Below are positions 1-11,625 of a stretch of 64,000 nucleotides of DNA, piece after piece; the first letter of the stretch is position 1, and the number at the start of each line of letters is the position of its first letter. The stretch comes from Vesta saturnalis. Taxonomy: Eukaryota; Arthropoda; Insecta; Coleoptera; Lampyridae. The notes under the pieces were generated by a model that saw only the letters and a list, made by a program, of their open reading frames with translations, was not told the DNA's origin and ran no database searches. The DNA is taken from assembly GCA_036346205.1 (NCBI GenBank), contig JARFJB010002037.1:1429001-1493000 (forward strand), written 5' to 3'. The position numbers and the translations under genes are program-made.

Positions 1-2900
1 TCTGTGTCTGTGTCTGTGTCCGTGTCGTGTCTGTGTCGTGTCGTGTCTGTGTTCGTGTCTGTGTCTGTGTCTGTGTCGTGTCTGTGTCTGTGTCCGTGTC
101 TGTGTCTGTGTCTGTGTCTGTGTCGTGTTCGTGTCGTGTCGTGTCGTGTCGTGTGTCTGTGTCGTGTCTGTGTCTGTGTCGTGTCGTGTCTGTGTGTCGT
201 GTCGTGTCTGTGTGTTCCGTGTCGTGTCTGTGTCGTGTCGTGTGTCGTGTCTGTGTCTGTGTCGTGTCGTGTTCTGTGTCGTGTCTGTGTCGTGTCTGTG
301 TCTGTGTCTGTGTCGTGTCTGTGTCTGTGTCTGTGTCTGTGTCTGTGTCTGTGTCTGTGTCTGTGTCTGTGTCTGTGTCTGTGTCTGTGTCTGTGTCTGT
401 GTCGTGTCTGTGTCTCGTGTCTGTGTCGTGTCTGTGTCTGTGTCTGTGTCTGTGTTCGTGTCTGTGTCTGTGTCTGTGTCGTGTCTGTGTCTGTGTCGTG
501 TGTGTCTGTGTCGTGTCGGTCGTGTGTGCTGTGTCTGTGTCTGTGTCGTGTGTCGTGTGTCTGTGTCTGTGTCGTGTGTGTCGTGTGTGTCTGTGTCGTG
601 TCGTGTCGTGTGTGTTGTCTGTGTCTGTGTCTGTGTGTCTGTGTCTGTGTCTGTGTCTGTGTCTGTGTCTGTGTCGTGTCGTGTCTGTGTCTGTGTCTGT
701 GTCTGTGTCTGTGTCTGTGTCTGTCTGTGTCTGTGTCTGTGTCGTGTCTGTGTCTGTGTCTGTGTCGTGTTGTGTCTCGTGTCTGTGTCTGTGTGTCTGT
801 CGTGTCGTGTCGTGTCGTGTCGTGTCGTGTCGTGTCGTGTCTGTGTCTGTGTCGTGTCGTGTCGTGTCTGTGTCGTGTCGTGTCGTGTCGTGTCTGTGTC
901 GTGTCGTGTCTGTGTCGTGTTCGTGTGCGTGTCTGTGTCGTGTCGTGTTCGTGTTCGTGTCGTGTCTGTGTCTGTGTCTGTGTCTGTGTCGTGTCTGTGT
1001 CGTGTCGTGTCGTGTCGTGTGTCGTGTTCTGTGTCGTGTCCGTGTCGTGTCGTGTCGTGTTGTCTGTGTCGTGTCGTGTCGTGTCGTGTCGTGTCTGTGT
1101 CTGTGTCTGTGTCTGTGTCTGTGTCGTGTCTGTGTTCCGTGTCGTGTCTGTGTCTGTGTCGTGTCCGTGTCGTGTCGTGTCGTGTCTCGTGTCGTGTCTG
1201 TGTCGTGTGTCTGTGTCTGTGTCTGTGTCGTGTCTGTGTCTGTGTCTGTGTCGTGTCGTGTCGTGTCTCGTGTCTGTGTCGTGTCGTGTCTGTGTCTGTG
1301 TTCGTGTCTGTGTCTGTGTCTGTGTCGTGTCGTGTCGTTCGTGTCTGTGTCGTGTCTGTGTCCGTGTCGTGTTCGTGTCCGTGTCTGTGTCCGTGTCTGT
1401 GTCTGTGTCGTGTCTGTGTCTGTGTCGTGTCGTGTCTGTGTCTGTGTCTGTGTCTGTGTCTGTGTCGTGTCGTGTCGTGTCTGTGTCTGTAGTCTGTGTC
1501 TGTGTCTGTGTCTGTGTCTGTGTCGTGTCGTGTCGTGTCTCGTGTCTGTCGTGTCGTGTCTGTGTCTGTGTCTGTGTCTGTGTCGTGTGTGTCGTGTCTG
1601 TGTCCTGTGTCCTGTGTCGTGTCGTCTGTCGTGTCGTGTCGTGTCTGTGTCTGTGTCTGTGTCTGTGTCTGTGTCTGTGTCTGTGTCTGTGTCTGTGTCT
1701 GTGTCGTGTCGTGTCGTGTCGTGTCTGTGTCTGTGTCGTGTCTGTGTCTGTCGTCGTGTCGTGTCGTGTCGTGTCGTCTGTGTCGTGTCGTGTCGTGTCG
1801 TGTCTGTGTGTCGTGTCTGTGTCGTGTCGTGTCGTGTCGTGTCGTGTCGTGTCTGTGTCGTGTCGTGTCGTGTCGTGTCGTGTCGTGTGTGTGTTCGTGT
1901 CTGTGTCTGTGTCTGTGTCGTGTCGTGTGTGTGTGTCGTGTGTGTCGTGTCGTGTCGTGTCGTGTGTGTGTGTGTGTCGTGTGTGTCGTGTCGTGTGTGT
2001 CGTGTGTGTGTCTGTGTGTGTCGTGTTGTGTTGTGTGTGTGTGTGTTGTCGTGTGTGTGTGTCTGTGTCGTGTGTCTGTTCGTGTCTGTGTCGTGTCGTG
2101 TCGTGTCGTTCTGTCTGTGTCTGTGTCGTTCTGTGTCTGTCTGTTCGTGTCTGTGTGTGTCTGTGTCGTGTCTGTTCTGTTCTGTGTCTGTGTCTGTGTC
2201 TGTGTGTCGTGTCTGTGTTCGTGTCGTGTCGTGTCGTCGTGTCGTGTCGTGTTGTTCGTGTGTCGTGTCGTGTCCGTGTCCGTGTCCGTGTCTGTGTCCG
2301 TGTCGTGTCGTGTCGTGTCCGTGTCCGTGTCCGTGTCCGTGTCCGTGTCCGTGTCTGTGTCTGTGTCCGTGTCCGTGTCTGTGTCCGTGTCCGTGTCTGT
2401 CCGTGTCGTGTCCGTGTCGTGTCCGTGTCCGTGTCCGTGTCTGTGTCGTGTCTGTCTGTCCGTGTTGTGTCTGTGTCGTGTCGTGTCGTGTCTGTGTCTG
2501 TGTCTGTGTCGTGTCTGTGTCTGTGTCTGTGTCTGTGTCTGTGTCTGTGTTCTGTGTCTGTGTCTGTGTCTGTGTCTGTGTCTGTGTCTGTGTCTGTGTC
2601 TGTGTCTGTGTCTGTCTGTCGTTCTGTGTCTGTGTCGTGTCCGTGTCTGTGTCTGTGTCTGTGTCTGTGTCTGTCGTGTCGTGTCTGTGTCTGTGTCGTG
2701 TCGTGTCGTGTCCGTGTCGTGTCGTGTCGTGTCGTGTCTGTCTGTGTCCTGTCGTGTCCGTGTCGTGTGTCTGTGTCCGTGTGTGTCGTGTCCGTGTGTG
2801 TCTGTGTCTGTGTCTGTGTCTGTGTCGTGTCTGTGTCTGTGTCTGTGTCCGTGTGTCTGTGTCCGTGTCTGTGTCGTGTCTGTCCGTCTGTGTCGTGTGT
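1..2900. repeat. Array block A: mixed TGTGTC hexamer and GTGTC pentamer
   Basis: Hexamers (TCTGTG) and pentamers (TCGTG) alternate irregularly, so the register shifts constantly. Runs of pure pentamer occur, for example about 800-840 and 1790-1890. A cytosine-richer variant (GTGTCC) clusters at about 2270-2450. The mixture looks like repeated slippage of one ancestral unit rather than two separate satellites. Confidence 0.9.
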
Positions 2901-5090
2901 GTCGTGTCTGTGTCTGTGTCCGTGTCTGTGTCCGTGTCGTGTCTGTGTCTGTGTCTGTGTCTGTGTCTGTGTCTGTGTCTGTGTCTGTGTCTGTGTGTCT
3001 GTGTCTGTGTCTGTGTCTGTGTCGTGTGTCTGTGTCTGTGTCTGTGTCTGTGTCTGTGTCTGTGTCTGTGTCTGTGTCTGTGTCTGTGTCTGTGTCTGTG
3101 TCTGTGTCTGTGTCTGTGTCTGTGTCTCTGTCTGCGTCTGTGTCTGTTTCTGTGTCTGTGTCTGTGTCTGTGTCTGTGTCTGTGTCTGTGTCTGTGTCTG
3201 TGTCTGTGTCTGTGTATGTTTTAGCGTCTGTGTCTGTGTCTGTGTCTGTGTCTGTGTTCTGTGTCTGTGTCTGTGTCTGTGTCTGTGTTGCTGTGTCTGT
3301 GTCTGTGTCTGTGTCTGTGTCTGTGTCTGTGTCTGTATCTGTGTCTGTGTCTGTGTCTGTGTCTGTGTTTGTGTCTGTGTCTGTGTCTAAGTCTGTGTCT
3401 GTGTCTGTCTGTGTCTATGTCTGTGTCTTTGTCTGTGTCTGTGTCTGTGTCTGTGTCTGTGTCTGTGTCTGTGTCTGTGTCTGTCTGCGTCTGTGTCTGT
3501 GTCTGTGTCTGTCTGTGTCTGTGTCTGTGTCTGTGTCTGTGTCTGTGTCTGTGTCTGTGTCTGTGTCTGTGTCTGTGTCTGTGTCTGTGTCTGTGTCTGT
3601 GTCTGTGTCTGTGTCTGTGTCTGTGTCTGTGTCTGTGTTTGTGTCTGTGTCTGTGTCTTGTCTGTGTCTGTGTCTGTGTCTGTGTTCTGTCTGTGTCTGT
3701 GTCTGTGTCTGTGTCTGTGTCTGTGTCTGTGTCTGTGTCTGTGTCTGTGTCTGTGTCTGTGTCTGTGTCGTGTGTCTGTGTCTGTGTCTGTGTCTGTGTC
3801 TGTCTGTGTCTGTGTCTGTGTCTGTGTCTGTCTGTGTCTGTGTCTGTGTCTGTGTGTCTGTCTGTTCGTGTTCTGTTCGTGTTGTGTTGTGTCTGTCTGT
3901 GTCTGTGTTGTGTTGTGTTCGTGTCTGTGTCTGTCTGTGTCTGTTGTTCGTGTCTGTGTCTTGTGTGTCTGTGTTGTGTCGTGTTTGTCTGTGTCTGTGT
4001 CGTGTCGTGTCTGTGTCTGTGTCTGTGTCTGTGTCTGTGTCTGTGTCTGTCGTGTCTGTGTCTGTGTCTGTGTCTGTGTCTGTGTCTGTGTCTGTGTCTG
4101 TGTCTGTGTCTGTGTCTGTGTCTGTGTCTGTGTCTGTGTCTGTGTCTGTGTCTGTGTCTGTGTCGTGTCTGTTCGTGTCTGTGTCTGTGTCTGTGTCTGT
4201 GTCTGTGTCTGTGTCTGTGTCTGTCTGTGTCTGTGTGTCTGTGTCTGTGTCTGTGTCTGTGTCTGTTCGTGTCTGTGTCTGTGTCTGTGTCTGTGTCTGT
4301 GTCTGTGTCTGTGTCTGTGTCTGTGTCTGTGTCTTGTCTGTGTCTGTCTGTGTGTGTCTGTGGTTTCTGTGTCTGTGTCTGTGTCTGTGTCTGTGTCTGT
4401 GTCTGGTCTGTGTCTGTGTCTGTGTCTGTGTCTGTGTCTGTGTCTGTGTCTGTCTGTGTCTGTGTCTGTGTCGTCTGTGTCTGTGTCTGTGTCTGTGTCT
4501 GTGTCTGTGTCTGTGTCTGTGTCTGTGTCTGAGTCTGTGTCTGTGTCTGTGTCTGTGTCTGTGTCTGTGTCTGTGTCTGTGTCTGTGTTGTTTGTGTGTC
4601 TGTGTCTGTGTCTGTGTCTGTGTCTGTGTCTGTGTCTGTGTCTGTGTCTGTGTCTGTGTCTGTGTCTGTGTCTGTTGTCTGTGTCTGTGTCTGTGTCTGT
4701 GTCTGTGTCTGTGTCTGTGTCTGTGTCTGTGTCTGTGTCTGTGTCTGTGTCTGTGTCTGTGTCTGTGTCTGTGTCTGTGTCTGTGTCTGTGTCTGTGTCT
4801 GTGTGTCTGTGTCTGTGTCTGTGTCTGTGTCTGTGTGTGTGTGTCTGTGTCTGTGTCTGTGTCTGTGTCTGTGTCTGTGTCTGTGTCTGTGTCTGTGTCT
4901 GTTTTGTGTCTGTGTCTGTGTCTGTGTGTGTCTGTGTCTGTGTCTGTGTCTGTGTCTGTGTCTGTGTGTGTCTGTGTCTGTGTCTGTGTCTGTGTCTGTG
5001 TCTGTGTCTGTGTCGTCTGTGTCTGTGTCTGTGTCTGTGTCTGTGTGTGTCTGTGTCTGTGTCTGTGTTGTCTGTGTCTGTGTCTGTGTT
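2900..5090. repeat. Array block B: near-homogeneous TCTGTG hexamer
   Basis: Long uninterrupted TCTGTG runs dominate, with occasional single-base slips and a more degenerate patch near 3850-4010. Most of the few A residues of the array lie here (3216-3417). Homogeneity is much higher than in block A, which suggests recent local amplification. Confidence 0.9.
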
Positions 5091-5640
5091 GTGCTGTGCT
5101 GTTGTGCTGTGCTGTGCTGTTTGTGTTGTGTTGTGTGCTGTGTTGTGTTGTGTTGTGTCTGTGTGTGTCTGTGTTGTTTGTGTTTGTGTGTTGTGTTGTG
5201 TTGTGTTGTGTTGTTGTGTTGTGTTGTGTTGTGTGTGTGTGTGTGTTGTGTTGTGTGTGTTGTGTTGTGTTGTGTGTTGTGTTGTGTGTGTTGTGTGTGT
5301 TGTGTTGTGTTGTGTTGTGTGTGTTGTGTTGTGTGTTGTGTCTGTTCTGTGTTGTGTCTGGTCTGGTCTGTGTCTGTGCGCTGGGCGGTGTGTGTGTCTG
5401 TGTGTGTGTGTCGTGTCGGTCGTGTCTGTGTTGTGTCTGTGTTGTGCTGTGTGTGCTGTGCTGTGCTGTCTGTGTGTTGTGTGTGTTGTGTGTGTCTGTG
5501 TTGTGCTGTGTCTGTGTCTGTCGTGTTGTGTTGTGTTGTGTGTGTCTGTGTCTGTGCGTGTTGTGTCTGTGTCTGTGTGTGTCTGTGTCTGTGCTGTCTG
5601 TGTGCTGTGTCGTGTTGTGCTGTGTCTGTCTGTGTCTGTG
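5090..5640. repeat. Array block C: degenerate TGTGC/TGTGT pentamers
   Basis: The unit switches abruptly to TGTGC and TGTGT pentamers, with a few guanine-richer words near 5375-5395 (GCGCTGGGCGG). The TGTGC word is the complement of the GCACA unit that forms a separate array at 14184-14450 in opposite orientation. Confidence 0.85.
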
Positions 5641-7330
5641 TCTGTGTCTGTGTCTGTGTCTGTGTCTGTGTCTGTGTCTGTGTCTTTGTCTGTGTCTGTG
5701 TCTGTGTCTGTGTCTGTGTCTGTGTCTGTGTCTGTGTCTGTGTCTGTGTCTGTGTCTGTGTCTGTGTCTGTGTCTGTGTCTGTGTCTGTGTCTGTGTCTG
5801 TGTCTGTGTCTGTGTCTGTGTCTGTGTCTGTGTCTGTGTCTGTGTCTGTGTCTGTGTCTGTGTCTGTGTCTGTGTCTGTGTGTCTGTGTCTGTGTCTGTG
5901 TCTGTGTCTGTGTCTGTGTCTGTGTCTGTGTCTGTGTCTGTGTCTGTGTCTGTGTCTGTGTCTGTGTCTGTGTCTGTGTCTGTGTCTGTGTCTGTGTCTG
6001 TGTCTGTGTCTGTGTCTGTGTCTGTGTCTGTGTCTGTGTCTGTGTCTGTGTCTGTCTGTGTCTGTGTCTGTGTCGTGTCTGTATCTGTGTCTGTGTCTGT
6101 GTCTGTGTCTGTGTCTGTGTCTGTGTCTGTGTCTGTGTCTGTGTCTGTGTCTGTGTCTGTGTCTGTGTCTGTGTCTGTGTCTGTGTCTGTGTCTGTGTCT
6201 GTGTCTGTGTCTGTGTCTGTCTGTGTCTGTGTCTGTGTCTGTCTGTGTCTGTGTCTGTGTCTGTGTCTGTGTCTGTGTCTGTGTCTGTGTCTGTGTCTGT
6301 GTCTGTGTCTGTGTCTGTGTCTGTGTCTGTGTCTGTGTCTGTGTCTGTGTGTCTGTGTCTGTGTCGTGTTTGTCTGTGTCTGTGTCTGTGTCTGCTGTGT
6401 CTGTGTCTGTGTCTGTGTCTGTGTCGTGTGTCTGTGTCTGTGTCTGTGTTGTCTGTGTCTGTGTCTGTCTGTCTGTGTCTGTGTCTGTGTCTGTGTCGTG
6501 TGTCTGTGTCTGTGTCTGTGTCTGTGTCTGTGTCTGTCTGTGTCTGTGTCTGTGTCTGTGTCTGTGTCTGTGTCTGTGTCTGTGTCGTGTGTGTCTGTGT
6601 CGTGTTGTCTGTGTCTGTGTCGTGTTGTCTGTGTCTGTGTCTGTGTCTGTGTCTGTGTCTGTGTCTGTCTGTGTCTGTGTCTGTGTCTGTGTCTGTGTCT
6701 GTGTCGTGTCTGTGTCTGTGTCTGTGTCTGTGTCTGTGTCTGTGTCTGTGTCTGTGTCTGTGTCTGTGTCTGTGTCTGTGTCTGTGTCTGTGTCTGTGTC
6801 TGTGTCTGTGTCTGTGTCTGTGTCTGTGTCTGTGTCTGTGTCTTGTCTGTGTCTGTGTCTGTGTCTGTGTCTGTGTCTGTGTCTGTGTCTGTGTCGTGTC
6901 TGTGTCTGTGTCTGTGTCTGTGTCTGTGTCTGTGTCTGTGTCGTGTCTGTGTCTGTGTCTGTGTCGTGTGCTGTGTCTGTGTTGTGCGTGTGTCTGTGTC
7001 TGTGTCTGTGTCGTGTGTCTGTGTCTGTGTCTGTGTCTGTGTCTGTGTCTGTGTCTGTGTCTGTGTCGTGTGTCTGTGTCTGTGTCTGTGTCTGTGTCTG
7101 TGTCTGTGTCTGTGTCTGTGTCTGTGTCTGTGTCTGTGTCTGTGTCTGTGTCATGTGTCTGTGTCTGTGTCTGTGTCTGTGCTGTGTCTGTGTCTGTGTC
7201 TGTGTCTGTGTCTGTGTCGTGTGTCGTGTGCTGTGTCTGTGTCGTGTGTCTGTGTCTGTGTCTGTGTCTGTGTCTGTGTCTGTGTCTGTGTCTGTGTGTC
7301 TGTGTCGTGTGTCTGTGTCTGTGTCGTGTG
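5640..7330. repeat. Array block D: TCTGTG hexamer, most regular stretch
   Basis: 5640-6360 is nearly perfect TCTGTG for about 700 bp with only a few phase slips. From 6360 on, GTGTC and TTGTC slips become more frequent. The block grades into GTGC-rich words after 7330. Confidence 0.9.
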
Positions 7331-8640
7331 TCGTGTGTCGTGTGTGTGCTGTGTCGTGTGTCGTGTGTGCGTGTGTCGTGTGTCGTGTGTGTGTGTGCGT
7401 GTGTGCGTGTGTCTGTGTGCGTGTGTTGTGTCGTGTGTGCTGTGTCTGTGTCTGTGTCGTGTGCGTCTGTGTGCGTGTCGTGTGTCTGTGTCTGTGTCGT
7501 GTGTGCGTGTGTCGTGTGTCGTGTGTCGTGTGTGTGTGTGTGTGCGTGTGTGTGTGTGCGTGTGTGTGTGTGCGTGTGCGTGCGTGCGTGTGCGTGCGTG
7601 TCGTGTCGTGTGTGCGTGTGTGTGCGTGCTGTGTGCGTGTCTGTGCGTGTCTGTGCGTGGTGCGTGTGCGTGTCGTGTCTGTGCGTGTGTGCGTGTGTGC
7701 GTGTGTCGTGTGTGCTGTCTGTGTCGTGTCGTGCGTGTCGTGTCTGTGTGTGTGCGTGTCGGTGCGTGTCGTGTGCGTGCTGCGTCGTGTGTGCGTGTCG
7801 TGGTCGTGTGCGTGTCGTGTCGTGTCGTGTGTCGTGCGTCGTGGTGTGCGTGCTGTGGCGTGGTGCGTGGTGCGTGTGCGTGTGTGCGTGTGCGTGCGTG
7901 TGCTGTGCGTGTGCGTGTGCTGTGCGTGTCTGTGCGTGGTGCGGTGTGCTGTGCTGTGCGTGTGGCGTGTCTGTGCGTGTGTCGTGTGTCTGTGTGCGTG
8001 TGCGTGTGCTGTGCGTGTTGTCGTGTTGTCGTGTTGCTGTGTTGTGCGTGTTGTCGTGTTGCGTGTGTCGTGTGCGTGTTGTCGTGTCTGTGCGTTGTGC
8101 TGTGCGTGTGCGTGTTGCGTGGCGTGTGCGTGTGTCGTGTTGTGCGTGTGCGTGTGCGTGTGTCTGTGTTGTGCGTGTGTCGTGTGTGCGTGTGCGTTTG
8201 TGCGTGTGCGTGTTGTCGTGTTGTGCGTGTTGTGCGTGGTTGTCGTGCGTGCTGTGTGCGTGGCGTGCGTGTGTTGTGTTGGTGCGGTTGTGCGTGGTGT
8301 GTGTTGTGCGTGTTGTGCGTGTTGTGCGTGTTGTGCGTGTTGTTGCGTGTGCGTGTTGTGCGTGTTGTGCGTGTTGTGCGTGTTGTGCGTGTTGTGCGTG
8401 TTGTGCGTGTTGTGGTTTGCGTGTGTGCGTGTTGTGTTGTGCGTGTTGTGCGTGTTGTGCGTGTTGTGCGTGTTGTGCGTGTTGTGCGTGTTGTGCGTGT
8501 TGTGCGTGTTGTGCGTGTGTGTGCGTGTGTGCTGTGCGTGTTGTGCGTGTGTGCGTGTGTGCGTGTTGTGCGTGTTGTGCGTGTTGTGTGTTGTGCGGTG
8601 TGTGTGTCGTGTTGTGCGTGTTGTGCGTGTGTGTGCGTTG
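7330..8640. repeat. Array block E: CpG-bearing GTGC words and 9-mer GTGTTGTGC
   Basis: TGCGTG and TGTGCG words replace TCTGTG, so CpG becomes frequent. At about 8300-8515 the 9-base unit GTGTTGTGC repeats in tandem with few errors. There is still essentially no A on the + strand. Confidence 0.88.
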
Positions 8641-9410
8641 TGCGGTGTGTGTGTGTGTGTGTGTGGTGTGTGTGTGGTGTGTGGTGTGTGGTGTGGTGTG
8701 TGGGTTGGGTGTGGGTGTGGTGTGTGGTGTGTGTGTGTTGGTGTGTGTGTGTTGTGGTGTGAGTGTGTGAGTGTGTGTGATGTGTGGAGTGTGAGTGTGA
8801 GTGTGGTGTGGGTGTGGGTGTGAGTGTGGTGTGGAGTGGTGAGTGTAGTGGTGTGAGTGTGAGTGTGAGGTGAGGTGTGAGTGGAGGTGGAGTGTGAGTG
8901 TGAGTGTGAGTGTGGGTGAGTGTGGATGGTGAGTGTGTGAGTGTGAGGTGTGTGTGTGTGTGTGAGTGTGTGGGTGTGGTGTGATGTGTGTGAGTGTGGT
9001 GTGGTGTGGTGTGGGTGAGTGTGGTGTGTGGGTGGTGTGGGTGGTGTGAGTGCTAGTGGTGTGGTGTGTGTGGTGTGTGGTGCGGTGGTGTGTGTGTGTG
9101 TGTGTGTGTGGTGTGTGGTGTGGTGTGTGTGTGGTGTGGGTGAGTGTGTGAGTGTGTGAGGTGTGAGGTGTGAGTGTGGAGTGTGTGAGTGTGTGAGTGT
9201 GTGAGTGTGTGGTGTGTGAGTGTGTGAGTGTGTAGTGTGTGTGTGGTGTGTGAGTGCGTGAGTGTGTGAGTGTGTGAGTGTGTGAGTGTGTGAGTGTGTG
9301 AGTGTGTGTGTGTGTGTGTGTGAGCGTGCGTGCATTCGCGCGCGTGTGTGTGTGTGCGCGCACTTGCGAGCGCGCGTGGTTGCGTGCGTGCGTGCGTACT
9401 TTGTATTATA
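8640..9410. repeat. Array block F: TGTGG then TGTGAG, closing CG-rich border
   Basis: TGTGG words lead into GTGTGAG words at about 8760, where A becomes common for the first time. From 9310 to 9410 an alternating purine-pyrimidine GTGC/GCGC border (including GCGCGCGTG) closes the array before ordinary AT-rich sequence begins. Alternating purine-pyrimidine tracts of this kind can adopt Z-DNA; that is inference. Confidence 0.85.
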
Positions 9411-10629
9411 CATCGACAGACTGGATGGGTGATCCTACATCAACAATGTTCTGAATTAAACGGACGGAAATCAACGTAATTGACGAATCGAAATTATCGT
9501 TTTAAATATTTACGTATCGTTATGCAATTTTCATGGATTTATTGAATTGAGTACATAATTGAGAATAGCTCTAACCACAATAGACGTGCTTTATGACAAA
9601 AACAAACAAAATAGATATATAATAAAGTAGGTAACAAAAAAATCTTAATCTCGTAATGTAGTTACCTTCCAGATTATTTTAACGTTTTACTTTTGTTTTC
9701 CAAAAGTTAAGATAAAATGACGTTCACAAGTTGTCTAACTTTGATTACAGACTCCCATTAAGGTTTAGTCATTATATAACTCTTGACTTTATATCTGATA
9801 AGGATTTGTAAAATCAATACTTTATATAAGAGATCTCGATGTCTTATAGGTGTAAGAAAAATTAAATAAGTACTTAATGGTGTAATAAATTTGTGTATTA
9901 CATCTACAATATTTACGTGTTACTGTATTTGCTTAAATTATAGCAGTCCTTTGAACTCAAGTAGGCTTTTATAGATCTGTCTACATTGTTTCAGCTTCAT
10001 TTTATAAACTGAAATTAAGGTGATATTTGTATTAAATAGGGACATTTTAGGTAAAATTATGTTTCATCGACGTATGCATGGTTAAAGAATCTTTACCGAA
10101 AGAGTATACATTGAGTATACTCATACTAATATGAAGCGCCTTTGGATTACTTGTTATTTACTAGACAACTGTTATGTTATAGTAAGCGTAAGTGTTGCCA
10201 GCCCGACAGGCTAATGTTCTTCAGTGCTGTGTAATAACTTCAATAACGTCAATTATGATCACATTTTATGAAAGCATTAGAAAATAATATTAAAACGCAA
10301 AATACAGAAAATAAGTTATCGGTGTAATTTTACTGTCTTTAAGAATATGAGCGAAGTCGCAAAGAATTATTTTATATCAACGAATTTATTGTTGTGCTGG
10401 CTTGTTTTTGTAAATGAAGGAATACATTAACGTTATTCAATAAAACCTTTTGAAATAAAGAAAAAATTGAAATGATTGAACTTGCATTTAAAGAAAAATC
10501 AATTTGCTTAAGTAATTATTTCTATAATTTATTGATTAAATTTTATCTGTCACGATTCAATCAATTTTCAGTTTATTAGTAGGAAGTCTAGCAAGAGAAA
10601 TTATCCTTACTTTTTTTGTGTAATTCTTA
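9411..10629. other. AT-rich intergenic DNA, nothing recognised
   Basis: No long open frame, no tandem structure and no transposon protein similarity is visible in either strand of this 1.2-kb stretch. Confidence 0.6.
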
Positions 10630-11079
10630 TACAGGGTCCGCCAATAGTGCGTGGACGAAGCTTTATGAGTTTATACAATATCGTTTTCAAAATTATTTAT
10701 TGCAGGATGGTGTGGGATCTTTCGGGTTACAATTAGAAAATATTTTCGCAAAAATTACTACTCGTATACAGGGTATTACAACACGAAGTTATATTTTTTT
10801 AAATGGAACATACCGTATATTATTATAAACTTGGATTCCCTGGTTAATTTAAGGGCACTTTATTCACTATATGAGGTATCTTAAACGCGCAATTTAGGCG
10901 CTGCATTCAATGTTTTGAAAATTTAGAGGTTGAAAAGAAAAATTGTAACAACCGTATTGAGAAATGTGTAACACTAAAATTTTAATGGTTGATTAGACAT
11001 AGACTGTGCTACATAAAATCGTAAAAATAGTAATATTATCTTTTTTAATTTTCGAGATATCGTAATGCAAAGTTTAAGA

Positions 11080-11385
11080 TTTTCAATCATAGATAACTTG
11101 ATTTTTTTAAATGGAAAGGTATACATTGTTTTACATTGTTAGATAGGAAATTTAATTACATTTTTTTTGATATAGCATTGTTGGTATTTATGTTTTGCCG
11201 TTTTTTGATAATCCAGCTTTTTTACTGAATTTGCAAAGTTTAAAAGTTTTAATCATAGATAACTTGATTTATTTAAATGGAAAGGTATACATTGATAGAT
11301 AGGAAATTTAATTAAATTTTTTGATATAACATTGTTGGTATTTATTTTTGCCGTTTTTTGATAATCCAGCTTTTTACTGAATTTG
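11080..11385. repeat. About 150-bp tandem duplication in left arm of the palindromic element
   Basis: A segment running from AGTTTAAGATTTTCAATC to the motif CCGTTTTTTGATAATCC and on to TTTACTGAATTTG occurs at 11080-11232 and again at 11233-11385 with several substitutions and a shorter spacer. The right arm (about 11854-12030) has a single copy. This accounts for the arm-length difference. Confidence 0.8.
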
Positions 11386-11462
11386 TCGATTTTCGTAGGT
11401 TTACATATGTATGTATAATTGTTTAAATCACATCAAGCTTTGAAAACAAAAGAATATTAGAA

Positions 11463-11625
11463 ACAAAATTCCAGTACTTTCAAATCTTTCTAAAAGATTG
11501 CGAAACGATTCTTCTCTTGGTTGTCTTCGATCAGGGTAACGCTGCCCGTAGATTCGACGGGCCAATGAACAATTTTTGTTTGATTCTCCAAGCACAAATA
11601 TCATGTCAACTAATTCATTTTGCAA
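11463..11625 (-). pseudogene. Mariner-type transposase N-terminal fragment (DUF4817-like HTH)
   Basis: The minus-strand frame starts at an ATG at 11625. It shows the pattern of the N-terminal helix-turn-helix of insect IS630/mariner-like transposases: a hydrophobic start (VDMIFVLGES), the NKNCSLARRIYGQRYPDR core and a following FRNLLERFESTG. Only about 54 residues remain before the frame runs into non-coding arm sequence; a full transposase is about 340 residues. No catalytic domain is present, so it cannot act in transposition. The related fragment at 35281 has the same layout. Confidence 0.75.

Larger units (their letters stand above)
1..9310. repeat. 9.3-kb GT-rich short-repeat array, almost devoid of A
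   Basis: The + strand is built only from short G/T/C words. In the first 8.76 kb I find about ten A residues by eye (near 1491, 3216, 3223, 3338, 3389-3390, 3417, 4532, 6083 and 7153). The core unit is the hexamer TGTGTC, mixed with the pentamer GTGTC and local variants. Because TAA, TAG and TGA all need A, several frames stay open for thousands of bases; those reading frames (Cys/Val/Ser/Leu on +, Thr/His/Asp/Gln on -) are artefacts, not genes. Unit type changes in blocks, listed separately. The array starts before the window and ends in unique AT-rich DNA near 9400. It could be a heterochromatic satellite or, less likely, telomere-related. Confidence 0.97.

Noticed and set aside
1..9310. 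CRISPR array
   Set aside because: No repeat-spacer alternation; units are 5-9 bp with no unique spacers, in a eukaryotic context.
4..9413. Very long open reading frames (up to about 2400 codons) on both strands
   Set aside because: They arise because the array almost lacks A on one strand, so stop codons cannot occur. The predicted proteins are only Cys/Val/Ser/Leu/Arg or Thr/His/Asp/Gln/Arg alternations that follow the repeat.
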